Assembly: GCA_028713995.1 (NCBI GenBank)
Contig: JAQTNF010000019.1
Span: 1 to 48,426, forward strand
Reading direction: 5' to 3'
DNA length: 48,426 bases
Origin: Deltaproteobacteria bacterium
Lineage (GTDB): Bacteria > Myxococcota_A > Polyangia > JAAYKL01
The translations under genes were made by a program, and so were the position numbers. Positions within the stretch are counted from its first letter, which is position 1. Each line of letters opens with the position of its first letter. The notes under the pieces are model-generated. The model saw only the letters and a program-made list of their open reading frames with translations. It was not told the origin of the DNA and did not search any database. Below are positions 27,518 through 34,882 of the stretch, in pieces.

Positions 27518-28171
27518 TCACCACACGAACGAGCTCTCCCGCAGCACCACGCCCCATTCGACGACGACGAACCCATTGCGGTCGAACCCGGTGGGCAAGG
27601 GTTGATCCATGACCGGGCACGTCTCCTCGCCGATGATGACGAGCCACAATCGGAGCACGCTGTCCGGCCGTGGCTCGACATCAAGGCCGATCTGCCGATC
27701 CACGTACACGTTGTCCTGCGGATACACGCGATAGCACGGCGCGTAAGGCAGATGCTCGCTCCAGTAGCCCAGGAAGTTGCCTGTCTCGCTCGCGGTCAGA
27801 CCGAGTGTGGGCAGCGTCTCCTCGAACCAGGAGAAAATCCGCTCGGCCGGAACCGCCCAGCCGTGTTCGAGCTGGAAATCCCAGTGCACGCGGGCCGTGT
27901 AGTAGAGATAGTCGTACTTGCCATCGAGCCGACCCGACGGCTCGGCCCACACGTCCCAACCGTCGCCGTATTCGGGCACGGTCCTCTTGAGCGCGCATCC
28001 GTCGGCCGGCTCCAGCGCGACCGAAACCCGCTCGGCGGTCTCGGGATAAAGGTAGATGGCCGGCGCTCCGCCGTCCGCAGGCTGTTTGTCGTCATCATCA
28101 TCGCCGCAGCCGAGTGCCAACCCACCCAGCCCGAGCAGCAGCGCGATGAGCATCCATCTGCCCATGGTCAT
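27518..28171 (-). CDS. IYLYPE-domain lipoprotein 1 (short form)
   Basis: 217 residues: signal peptide MTMGRWMLIALLLGLGGLAL with lipobox ALGC, a poly-Asp patch, then directly the domain shared by four proteins here: APAIYLYPE, VPEYGDGWDVWAEPSG, YDYLYYTARV, a helical part (IFSWFEETLPTLGL), CYRVYPQ, and the C-terminal VLRLWLVIIGEETC ... VVEWGVVLRE. It lacks both the Asp-Ser linker and the Cys-rich N-terminal module of its paralogues. The first of two close ATGs (28171) is favoured by GGGAGG 9 bases upstream. I recall similar uncharacterised bacterial proteins with a KPxIYLYP motif; no activity is known to me. Confidence 0.8.
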   Translation of the reverse strand: MTMGRWMLIALLLGLGGLALGCGDDDDDKQPADGGAPAIYLYPETAERVSVALEPADGCALKRTVPEYGDGWDVWAEPSGRLDGKYDYLYYTARVHWDFQLEHGWAVPAERIFSWFEETLPTLGLTASETGNFLGYWSEHLPYAPCYRVYPQDNVYVDRQIGLDVEPRPDSVLRLWLVIIGEETCPVMDQPLPTGFDRNGFVVVEWGVVLRESSFVW

Positions 28172-28206
28172 GGTTTCGTTCCTCCCATGCTGTCCACTCC
28201 TCCGCC

Positions 28207-30369
28207 TCACGGCTCGAATTCGTACGCGCCCATGTCCGCGAGGACGCCGCTTGCGCCCTTGCCGGGGACGTCCACCCTGTCGTGGCCGAGCGCGTCCTTG
28301 GCCGGCGCGACCGCGTCGTCGGCCGCGTCGATGCAGGGCGAGCCCGCGGAGAGTCGCAGGTCGTAGATCTCGTAGCCGTCTCCGACGCTCACGAACGCAC
28401 TCACATCGCCCCATACGCGCATCTCGGTCGTCGTGTTCGAGGCGACGTACGCGAAGCGCGCGTCGTTTGCTGCGTCGGGCTTGACGAAAAGTCCGGTCAG
28501 CGAGGCGGGCGTCCAGGACGCCGTGGAGTCCGTGAGGACCGTCTGGAACGTGGCCGCGTCGTACGCGACCGCGGTCCAGGTGTTGCCGGTTTGCGCGGGG
28601 TATCCGGCAAAGAGCGGATCGGCTGACGTGTTCCCGGCGCCCGAGTGGCCGCCCTGCACGTCGCTGTAGGTGACCGTGGTGATCGCGTTCTGGGACGAGA
28701 TCTCCTCGGGTCCGTTGCCCCACAGGATCGAGTTCGCCACGTTCACGGTGAAGAGATGCTCGCTGAAGATCGCGCCGCCGCTCGTGCCCGCCTCGTTGCC
28801 CGCGAAGGTGCAGTTCGTCACCTTCGAATCGTGCTGGTTGTAGATCGCACCGCCCGAGGTCGCGGCCACGTTTCCCGCGAAGACGCAACTTGCGAATGTC
28901 GCGTCGGTCTCGCCCGAAACGCATACGCCGGCGCCGAAGCCGGCCGAGTTTCCGGTGAAGACGCTGTTGCCGAACGACATGGTGTTTCCCCAGTCGCTGA
29001 AAAGGAGCATTCCTCCGCCACAAGGGAGCAAGCTGTCGCCACCTTGGTTCCCCGAAAAGATGCTGTCTTTTACCACCGGATTGTTGTGGAAGAACCACGC
29101 ACCTCCTGGGATGTTGTCGAGGAAGCGGCATTTGGAGACTTCCGCCGTACCATTGCTCAGGTTGATACCGGGCCCGGAGTTCTTGGAAAATGTGCTCCCA
29201 CGTAGGACGACATCTATGGTCGTTGTATCGATAATTCCCTCATAAAACATCGTGGTATTTCCTACGAACGTGCAATTCACGACAGTGAGCTTGCCGCTAT
29301 CGCTGGAGATGGCCGCGCCGGCATTGTTCTCGAACGTGCTGCCCTCCACTTCCACGGAGCCGCCTTCGAAGATGACGACCGGCCTGCTCCCGTTCCCGAT
29401 GAAGGCGCTGCTCTCGACGCGAAGAGGCCCGTACGCGGTGAGGATGCTCGTGCCACCTATGGCATCGCCCGATTCGCCGATCGTATTGCCCGAGAATCGG
29501 CAGCCCGCCACGAGCAGCGAGCCGTAGATGCTGAAGATCGCCCCGCCCTCGATCGCGGCGTGGTTGTCCTCGAAGTCGCAGTTCATGACCGCGACCGAGC
29601 CGTCGTGATTGTAGAGCCCGGCGCCGTGATCGTTGGGCGTCTTGCCGATGGCGTTGCCGTGCCGGATCGTGAAGCCGTCGATGAGCGTGTTCTTGGCGCC
29701 GGTCACCACGTGGAACGCCAGCATGTTCTCGTCCGGACCCTCGTGCCCGTCGAGCACCGTGACGTGCACGGCGGGGTCACGATCGTCCACCGAGGTCTCG
29801 GTCCCAGCGAACCCGCCGAAGACCCCCACGCCGGGCGCGAGCCGGAGCGTGTCGGTGAAATCGGTTTTCCACACGTAGTACGTCCCTTGCGCGACCCACA
29901 CCTGACACGCGGCATAGGTCGAGTCGTCGGCGAGGAACGCGGCAGCAGAGTCGATGCCCTCCTGCACGGTCTTGAAGGCTGTTGCCCACGAGGCCCCGTT
30001 CGGTGACGCGGCGGTCGACTCCGCGTCCACGTGCCTCACGCAGCCGGTCTCCATGAACACGTCCGTATCAATGATCGAATCCGTATCCGTGTCCGGGCCG
30101 CCGTCCGGGACCGAATCGGTGCTCTTGTGCGTCTCCGTGTCCGAATCGCTGTCCGAATCTGTGTCCGTGTCCCCGTCCGTGTCGGCGTCGGTATCACCAC
30201 CCGTATCGCTGTCGCCATCGGCATCGGCGTCTGGGCTGGCGTCAATGCCGGGCCCGGTGTCGGTCGCCATGTCGCCGCTGTCCGGAGCGACCTCGTCCAC
30301 GTTCTTGCAGCCGGTCGCGCAAGCGATCGCGACCGCGAGCGTCAGGAGCAGCCTCGTATGGTCTTTCAT
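28207..30369 (-). CDS. Beta-helix surface lipoprotein B (choice-of-anchor Q type)
   Basis: 720 residues, paralogue of the gene at 25591-27492. Same signal peptide and lipobox (CATGC), a longer Asp/Ser/Thr linker (about 40-105), then about a dozen beta-helix coils with motifs such as VMNCDFEDN, GGAIFS, SSAFIGN, CTFVGN and GGAIYNQ. The end (LRLSAGSPCIDAADD ... DMGAYEFEP) is the choice-of-anchor Q motif. GGAGGAG lies just upstream of the ATG at 30369. It follows the IYLYPE gene at 30386 by 16 bases. Some internal coils (about 360-450) are noticeably richer in AT codons than their surroundings. Ligand or enzymatic function unknown. Confidence 0.85.
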   Translation of the reverse strand: MKDHTRLLLTLAVAIACATGCKNVDEVAPDSGDMATDTGPGIDASPDADADGDSDTGGDTDADTDGDTDTDSDSDSDTETHKSTDSVPDGGPDTDTDSIIDTDVFMETGCVRHVDAESTAASPNGASWATAFKTVQEGIDSAAAFLADDSTYAACQVWVAQGTYYVWKTDFTDTLRLAPGVGVFGGFAGTETSVDDRDPAVHVTVLDGHEGPDENMLAFHVVTGAKNTLIDGFTIRHGNAIGKTPNDHGAGLYNHDGSVAVMNCDFEDNHAAIEGGAIFSIYGSLLVAGCRFSGNTIGESGDAIGGTSILTAYGPLRVESSAFIGNGSRPVVIFEGGSVEVEGSTFENNAGAAISSDSGKLTVVNCTFVGNTTMFYEGIIDTTTIDVVLRGSTFSKNSGPGINLSNGTAEVSKCRFLDNIPGGAWFFHNNPVVKDSIFSGNQGGDSLLPCGGGMLLFSDWGNTMSFGNSVFTGNSAGFGAGVCVSGETDATFASCVFAGNVAATSGGAIYNQHDSKVTNCTFAGNEAGTSGGAIFSEHLFTVNVANSILWGNGPEEISSQNAITTVTYSDVQGGHSGAGNTSADPLFAGYPAQTGNTWTAVAYDAATFQTVLTDSTASWTPASLTGLFVKPDAANDARFAYVASNTTTEMRVWGDVSAFVSVGDGYEIYDLRLSAGSPCIDAADDAVAPAKDALGHDRVDVPGKGASGVLADMGAYEFEP
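30060..30235 (-). repeat. Asp-Ser/Asp-Thr linker-coding repeat (beta-helix B)
   Basis: Tandem, imperfect GTCCGTGTCCGAATC-type hexamers on the plus strand, coding on the minus strand for DADADGDSDTGGDTDADTDG and similar. Confidence 0.8.
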
Positions 30370-30379
30370 CTTCTCCTCC
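30238..30379 (-). repeat. 142-base signal-peptide module, copy 2
   Basis: Partner of 27361-27502; two visible mismatches. Homology stops just upstream of the GGAGGAG ribosome site, where copy 1 continues into a remnant of a MYXO-CTERM tail and this copy does not. Confidence 0.85.
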
Positions 30380-30385
30380 GAATCC

Positions 30386-31329
30386 CTACTGCAGCACCAC
30401 TCCCCACTCCACCGCCGTGAACCCCGTGCGCGTGAGCGGCTCGATCGCTGGCGCGGGCAGCTCGTCGCACGTCTCGCGCGGCTTCACCACGAACCACAGG
30501 CGCATCATCGTGTCCGGCGCCGGGTCGACCGTCAGCGTCATCATCTGCGACACTTGTTCGTCGAGCTGAGGGTAAACGAGATAGCAGGTCGCCTTCTGGA
30601 GCCCGGGTTTCCAGTAGGTGATGAAGTCCGCGATCTCGTTCTGCGTGAACCCGTAGATCGCGAGCGTGCTCTCGAAGAAATCGAAGATCTGCGGCTGCAT
30701 GACGGCCCAGCCCTCGGTGTCCTGCGCCGGCTCCTCGACACGGGACTCGTAGTACAGGTAGTCGTAGATCCCGTTGATCAGCCCCGACGGCTCCACGGTC
30801 ACGTTCCAGCCATTCCCGTACTCGGGGATCGAGACCAGCAGGTCCCCTGACTGCGCGAGCCCGAGGGTCCCCTTCACTTGGGTTGTCGCCTCCGGATACA
30901 GGTAGATGTTCGGGGCGGAGGCGACCAACGGATAACTCACGCAGTCGTCGCTGCAGCTTTTGCAGCCCAGGTCCACGGGCGGGTCGTTGTACTCGAGGTA
31001 GTTCTCCGAGCCCGAGGGCCCGGCGTCGCCGTAGCAGCGCTCCTCGAGCCCGCTCCTGCACTCTTCCTCGCTTGCGGCGATGAGGCAGATTTCATCCATC
31101 CCGCCCCCGCCCCCGCCGGCATCGGAAGACGAGCCGGCGTCGCCACAGCCCCGGTCAGGGTGGATGCACAGCCCCGTGCACGTGCCCTCTCCGCCGGTAT
31201 CCGGTCCGCCGTCCAGCTCGGAAGCGGTGTCCGTGCCGGTGCCAGTGCCGGTGTCAGTGTCAGTCGCGGTGTCCGTGTCTCCGTCCGAGTCGGAGTCCGT
31301 GTCGGAATCGCCGTCCGTGTCCGAGTCGG
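30386..31329 (-). repeat. 944-base near-identical duplication, copy A
   Basis: Aligns base for base with 32950-33893 at a constant offset of 2564, with three mismatches that I can see (30392, 30401 and 31283). Homology ends abruptly inside the Asp-Ser repeat at 31329 and within a few bases of the stop codon on the other side. Confidence 0.92.
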
Positions 31330-31444
31330 CACCACACGACGCGTCGCACAAATAACCCGCATCGTGCTCGACATATCCGCCCTTGTCCGGGCCACAAGCC
31401 GCAAAGAGAACCATCGCGATGATCGCAAGCCATGCCATCCTCAT
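30386..31444 (-). CDS. IYLYPE-domain lipoprotein 2 (long form, duplicated 3' end)
   Basis: 352 residues: signal peptide MRMAWLAIIAMVLFAACGPD with lipobox FAAC, a unique short Cys segment (GYLCDASCGAD), an Asp-Ser/Asp-Thr linker (about 40-80), a Cys-rich module (GTCTGLCIHPDRGCGDAG ... EICLIAASEEECRSGLEERC ... CKSCSDDCVSYP) and the IYLYPE domain ending VEWGVVLQ. From the linker to the stop the protein is identical to the copy at 32950-34035, while the signal-peptide part is unrelated. It starts 22 bases after the paralogue at 31467. Surface lipoprotein; activity unknown. Confidence 0.85.
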   Translation of the reverse strand: MRMAWLAIIAMVLFAACGPDKGGYVEHDAGYLCDASCGADSDTDGDSDTDSDSDGDTDTATDTDTGTGTGTDTASELDGGPDTGGEGTCTGLCIHPDRGCGDAGSSSDAGGGGGGMDEICLIAASEEECRSGLEERCYGDAGPSGSENYLEYNDPPVDLGCKSCSDDCVSYPLVASAPNIYLYPEATTQVKGTLGLAQSGDLLVSIPEYGNGWNVTVEPSGLINGIYDYLYYESRVEEPAQDTEGWAVMQPQIFDFFESTLAIYGFTQNEIADFITYWKPGLQKATCYLVYPQLDEQVSQMMTLTVDPAPDTMMRLWFVVKPRETCDELPAPAIEPLTRTGFTAVEWGVVLQ

Positions 31445-31466
31445 TGTGTCTTCCGCCTTTCTCCGC

Positions 31467-32282
31467 CTACTGGAGCACCACGCCCCATTCCACAACCGTG
31501 AACCCGATGCGCGCGAGCGGCTCGATCGCGGGCGCGGGCAGTTCGTCGCACGTGCCCCTCGGCTCGACCACGAACCACAAACGTCTCACTGTGTCCGGCG
31601 CCGGGTCGACCTTGAGCCCCACCATCTGAGAGACCTGCCGGTCCAACTGCGGATAGATCATGTAGCAGGCAGAGCGCGGCAGCGCGGGCTCCCAGAAGAC
31701 CAGGAAGTCCGCGATCTCGTTGTTCTCGAACCCGTACGCCGCGAGCGTGTCCTCGAAGAACGGAAAGATCCCCGCGCGCTCGATCGTCCACCCCTCCGCG
31801 TTCTGCGCGTCGAGGTTCACGATGGCCTCGTAGTAAAGATAGTCATACTTGCCGTCGATCAACCCTGACGGCTCCACGCTCACGTTCCATCCATGGTCGT
31901 ACTCCGGCACCGATACCGGGATGCTCCGCCCCTGATCGGTTTCCAGGGTCACGTGCACGTCGCGGGTCGCCTCGGGGTACAGGTAGATGTTCGGAGCCGC
32001 GGCGAGCTGAGGGTATTCCACGCAGTCCGCGCTACAGCTGTCGCAGCCCGGATTGAAGTTCGTTTCCAGATATCCCTGCAGAGCTCCCGGCTGCGCGGTG
32101 CAGTGCTCGAGGAGATCTTTTCGGCATTCCTCCTCGCTTCCGGCGATGAAGCACATTTCGATCATCGGCCCGTTGGTCCGGTCGCACAGCCCCGCGCAGG
32201 TGCCGTTCCCGTTGTCGCACGCCGACGCGAGCAGGAGCACCGGAACCATCAGCAGAATCGGACTCGCCGCTTTCCTGTTCAT
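31467..32282 (-). CDS. IYLYPE-domain lipoprotein 3 (no Asp-Ser linker)
   Basis: 271 residues: signal peptide (MNRKAASPILLMVPVLLLAS) with lipobox ASAC, then at once the Cys-rich module in shorter form (GTCAGLCDRTNG ... EMCFIAGSEEECRKDLLEHC ... CDSCSADCVEYP) and the IYLYPE domain (APNIYLYPEATRDVHVTL, VPEYDHGWNVSVEPSGLI, YDYLYYEAIV, FFEDTLAAYGFENNEIADFL, YPQLDRQVSQM, TRRLWFVVEPRGTCDELPAP-type end). Diverged in sequence from copies 2 and 4, so it is an older paralogue. It follows the MYXO-CTERM-like gene by 12 bases. Confidence 0.83.
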   Translation of the reverse strand: MNRKAASPILLMVPVLLLASACDNGNGTCAGLCDRTNGPMIEMCFIAGSEEECRKDLLEHCTAQPGALQGYLETNFNPGCDSCSADCVEYPQLAAAPNIYLYPEATRDVHVTLETDQGRSIPVSVPEYDHGWNVSVEPSGLIDGKYDYLYYEAIVNLDAQNAEGWTIERAGIFPFFEDTLAAYGFENNEIADFLVFWEPALPRSACYMIYPQLDRQVSQMVGLKVDPAPDTVRRLWFVVEPRGTCDELPAPAIEPLARIGFTVVEWGVVLQ

Positions 32283-32294
32283 CTTGCTTTCCCT

Positions 32295-32936
32295 TCAGAC
32301 CCGTCGCCGGGACACGAGCACGCCGATCGCACCGACCAGCAGCATCAAGAACGGCAGCCCGCCCTCGCCCGCCGGGGCGCCCACGCCCACCATGCTGCAC
32401 CCCGACGAGCCGCCCTGGTCGTCCTTGAGGCACGGGGCGCCCTCGTCCTTCACGTCGATGCCCTCCGTGTCGACTTGCTCGTCCCCGTAGCGCACGGCGC
32501 GCAGCGTGTAGGTCGTCATCCCCGGCGGCACGCACGTGTCCACGACCTCATAGCGCTCGATCGGAAAGCACGGATCGCAGCATTCGGGAACGGAATCGCC
32601 GTCGCAGTCGTAGCCAGGGCCCGCGTCGTCGCCGCAATCCCCCATGGTGTCGTCGCAGCAGAACGTGCCGCTCGACACGGGCTCCGTGTTGGTGATCACC
32701 ACGCCGTCGGTGACCGTTGCTGTCCCCTGCGGGCCGTCGCGGGTAACCTCGCACGCGACCTTCTCGCTGACGCAGCCTGACATGTTCACACAGTAGACCT
32801 CGATCTCGAGCGTCACATCCTGTCCCTTCTGCGAGAGCGACCGTATATCCGCCTCTGTCGCGCAGTCGGCCGAGACGCGGCTCGTAGCGAACGCGACGAC
32901 GATGCCTGCCAGGGCTCCGATGCACAGCTTGTTCAT
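32295..32936 (-). CDS. Secreted Cys-rich protein with MYXO-CTERM-like sorting tail, copy 1
   Basis: 213 residues: signal peptide (about 1-23), a central domain with many Cys and Asp (CVNMSGCVSEKVACEVTRDG, CDDTMGDCGDDAGPGYDCDG, VVDTCVPPGMTTYTLRAV), and a C-terminus made of a Gly-Cys-Ser motif, a hydrophobic stretch (PFLMLLVGAIGVLVS) and RRRV. This matches the plan of MYXO-CTERM tails, which in myxobacteria are processed for anchoring at the cell surface. It is a paralogue of the gene at 34032-34679, sharing the QKGQDV, DGPQGTATV/EGPQGKVTV and CVPPGxTxYTL segments. Role unknown; its pairing with IYLYPE genes suggests partnership. Confidence 0.75.
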   Translation of the reverse strand: MNKLCIGALAGIVVAFATSRVSADCATEADIRSLSQKGQDVTLEIEVYCVNMSGCVSEKVACEVTRDGPQGTATVTDGVVITNTEPVSSGTFCCDDTMGDCGDDAGPGYDCDGDSVPECCDPCFPIERYEVVDTCVPPGMTTYTLRAVRYGDEQVDTEGIDVKDEGAPCLKDDQGGSSGCSMVGVGAPAGEGGLPFLMLLVGAIGVLVSRRRV

Positions 32937-32949
32937 GGCTCCCCTCCTC

Positions 32950-33893
32950 CTACTGGAGCACCACGCCCCACTCCACCGCCGTGAACCCCGTGCGCGTGAG
33001 CGGCTCGATCGCTGGCGCGGGCAGCTCGTCGCACGTCTCGCGCGGCTTCACCACGAACCACAGGCGCATCATCGTGTCCGGCGCCGGGTCGACCGTCAGC
33101 GTCATCATCTGCGACACTTGTTCGTCGAGCTGAGGGTAAACGAGATAGCAGGTCGCCTTCTGGAGCCCGGGTTTCCAGTAGGTGATGAAGTCCGCGATCT
33201 CGTTCTGCGTGAACCCGTAGATCGCGAGCGTGCTCTCGAAGAAATCGAAGATCTGCGGCTGCATGACGGCCCAGCCCTCGGTGTCCTGCGCCGGCTCCTC
33301 GACACGGGACTCGTAGTACAGGTAGTCGTAGATCCCGTTGATCAGCCCCGACGGCTCCACGGTCACGTTCCAGCCATTCCCGTACTCGGGGATCGAGACC
33401 AGCAGGTCCCCTGACTGCGCGAGCCCGAGGGTCCCCTTCACTTGGGTTGTCGCCTCCGGATACAGGTAGATGTTCGGGGCGGAGGCGACCAACGGATAAC
33501 TCACGCAGTCGTCGCTGCAGCTTTTGCAGCCCAGGTCCACGGGCGGGTCGTTGTACTCGAGGTAGTTCTCCGAGCCCGAGGGCCCGGCGTCGCCGTAGCA
33601 GCGCTCCTCGAGCCCGCTCCTGCACTCTTCCTCGCTTGCGGCGATGAGGCAGATTTCATCCATCCCGCCCCCGCCCCCGCCGGCATCGGAAGACGAGCCG
33701 GCGTCGCCACAGCCCCGGTCAGGGTGGATGCACAGCCCCGTGCACGTGCCCTCTCCGCCGGTATCCGGTCCGCCGTCCAGCTCGGAAGCGGTGTCCGTGC
33801 CGGTGCCAGTGCCGGTGTCAGTGTCAGTCGCGGTGTCCGTGTCTCCATCCGAGTCGGAGTCCGTGTCGGAATCGCCGTCCGTGTCCGAGTCGG
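32950..33893 (-). repeat. 944-base near-identical duplication, copy B
   Basis: Partner of 30386-31329. Beyond 33893 this copy continues with further Asp-Ser hexamers, while copy A switches to unrelated sequence, placing the recombination joint inside the repeat. Confidence 0.92.
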
Positions 33894-34035
33894 AGTCCGA
33901 GTCCGAATCACCGTCGGGACCGGAGTCGTTGGCCGTGTCCCCGCCGTCCGGAGTCGCGTCCTCTGCGTTCTTGCACGCTGGCGCGCATGCGATCACGATC
34001 ACGAGCCATGGAAGCAGCTTCGTATGGTCTTTCAT
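32950..34035 (-). CDS. IYLYPE-domain lipoprotein 4 (long form, MKDHT-type signal peptide)
   Basis: 361 residues: signal peptide MKDHTKLLPWLVIVIACAPA with lipobox APAC (related to that of the two beta-helix lipoproteins rather than to its near-identical sister), an Asp-Ser linker (about 45-90), then a Cys-rich module and IYLYPE domain identical to the protein at 30386-31444. The ATG at 34035 overlaps the stop of the upstream gene (ATGA), and its ribosome site AAGGAGGAG is formed by that gene's codons for Ala-Arg-Arg-Arg. This gene therefore combines one family's leader with another family's body. Confidence 0.85.
   Translation of the reverse strand: MKDHTKLLPWLVIVIACAPACKNAEDATPDGGDTANDSGPDGDSDSDSDSDTDGDSDTDSDSDGDTDTATDTDTGTGTGTDTASELDGGPDTGGEGTCTGLCIHPDRGCGDAGSSSDAGGGGGGMDEICLIAASEEECRSGLEERCYGDAGPSGSENYLEYNDPPVDLGCKSCSDDCVSYPLVASAPNIYLYPEATTQVKGTLGLAQSGDLLVSIPEYGNGWNVTVEPSGLINGIYDYLYYESRVEEPAQDTEGWAVMQPQIFDFFESTLAIYGFTQNEIADFITYWKPGLQKATCYLVYPQLDEQVSQMMTLTVDPAPDTMMRLWFVVKPRETCDELPAPAIEPLTRTGFTAVEWGVVLQ
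33785..33925 (-). repeat. Asp-Ser/Asp-Thr linker-coding repeat (IYLYPE 4)
   Basis: Codes for DSDSDSDSDTDGDSDTDSDS and then DTDTATDTDTGTGTGTD. The join between unique and duplicated sequence (33893/33894) falls inside it. The matching run of the sister gene lies at about 31215-31330. Confidence 0.85.
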
Positions 34036-34679
34036 CTTCTCCTCCTTGCGATCACGAAAGTCGCCGTTCCCACGAGCAGCATCACAAGCGCCAGCCCTCC
34101 CTCGCACGCCTGAGATCCCACGCCGACGACGCTACATGCTGATTCGCCTGGAATGCATGGATCGCCCGTGTCCTCCACCGCGATGTCAGCAGTGCCCGCA
34201 TCATGGGCCTTGAAGCCTTCGAACATCGCGGCGAGGAGCGTGTACCTCGTCTCGCCCGGCGGCACACAGCCGTCGACGATTTCGTAGATGGCGGACGAGA
34301 AGCACGGCTCATGGCAACCCGCGATCGAGTCGCCGTCGCAGTCGTAGCAGGGTCCGGCGTCGCCGTCGCAGCCTTCCATATCCTCGGGCCCGTAGCAGAA
34401 CGTGTCGGTCCACACCGGCTCGCTGGCCGACAGCACCGGGTCGTCGAAGACCGTCACCTTCCCCTGGGGGCCTTCCCGGATGAGCTCGCACGTGGTGTTC
34501 GCGTTGTGACAAGCATCGTAATCGACATCCGCGATCGCGATCTGCAGCACCACGTCCTGCCCCTTTTGAATGAGGGAGTGAATGGATGGCGGCGCACCCG
34601 AGTCCGCCGAGGCACGGCCCGCCACGAGACCAGCGACAACGCATCCCAGGAATCCGATTGTCCGTAGCCTTGTCTTCAT
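34032..34679 (-). CDS. Secreted Cys-rich protein with MYXO-CTERM-like sorting tail, copy 2; first gene of the surface operon
   Basis: 215 residues: signal peptide (MKTRLRTIGFLGCVVAGLVA), a central domain with CYGPEDMEGCDGDAGPCYDC and GCVPPGETRYTLLAAM, and a tail ACSVVGVGSQ followed by LALVMLLVGTATFVIA and RRRR. Paralogue of the gene at 32295-32936. The final Arg codons (AGG AGG AGA AGA) also form the Shine-Dalgarno sequence of the next gene, whose ATG overlaps this stop. The ATG at 34679 lies about 42 bases downstream of the start predicted from the sigma-54-type promoter at 34731-34747. Function unknown. Confidence 0.77.
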   Translation of the reverse strand: MKTRLRTIGFLGCVVAGLVAGRASADSGAPPSIHSLIQKGQDVVLQIAIADVDYDACHNANTTCELIREGPQGKVTVFDDPVLSASEPVWTDTFCYGPEDMEGCDGDAGPCYDCDGDSIAGCHEPCFSSAIYEIVDGCVPPGETRYTLLAAMFEGFKAHDAGTADIAVEDTGDPCIPGESACSVVGVGSQACEGGLALVMLLVGTATFVIARRRR

Positions 34680-34730
34680 GATTCTCTCACGGCTTGTGAT
34701 GCTGATCGTATCACCGCTGTCCCGAGGGAG

Positions 34731-34747
34731 CAGCATGTACCGTGCCA
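34731..34747 (-). promoter_or_regulatory. Sigma-54-type promoter of the eight-gene surface operon
   Basis: Minus strand TGGCACGGTACATGCTG matches 11 of the 12 fixed positions of TGGCACG-N4-TTGCW, with GG (34745-34746) and GC (34733-34734) exactly 10 bases apart. Predicted start near 34721. It lies in a non-coding gap (34680-34882) at a suitable distance from the first ATG. Sigma-54 promoters need an enhancer-binding activator; no activator site could be recognised by eye. Confidence 0.65.
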
Positions 34748-34882
34748 TGAGATGGCAGGTGATACCTCGTGTGCAACTGTCCGTATTTGCTTGTTTCCGC
34801 GGAGGGTGAACCGCGGACATTCGGCCGAGATTGTCCACGGGCGTGGACTGATCCTGAAATCAGTTCAGCCCCCGCAACGACG

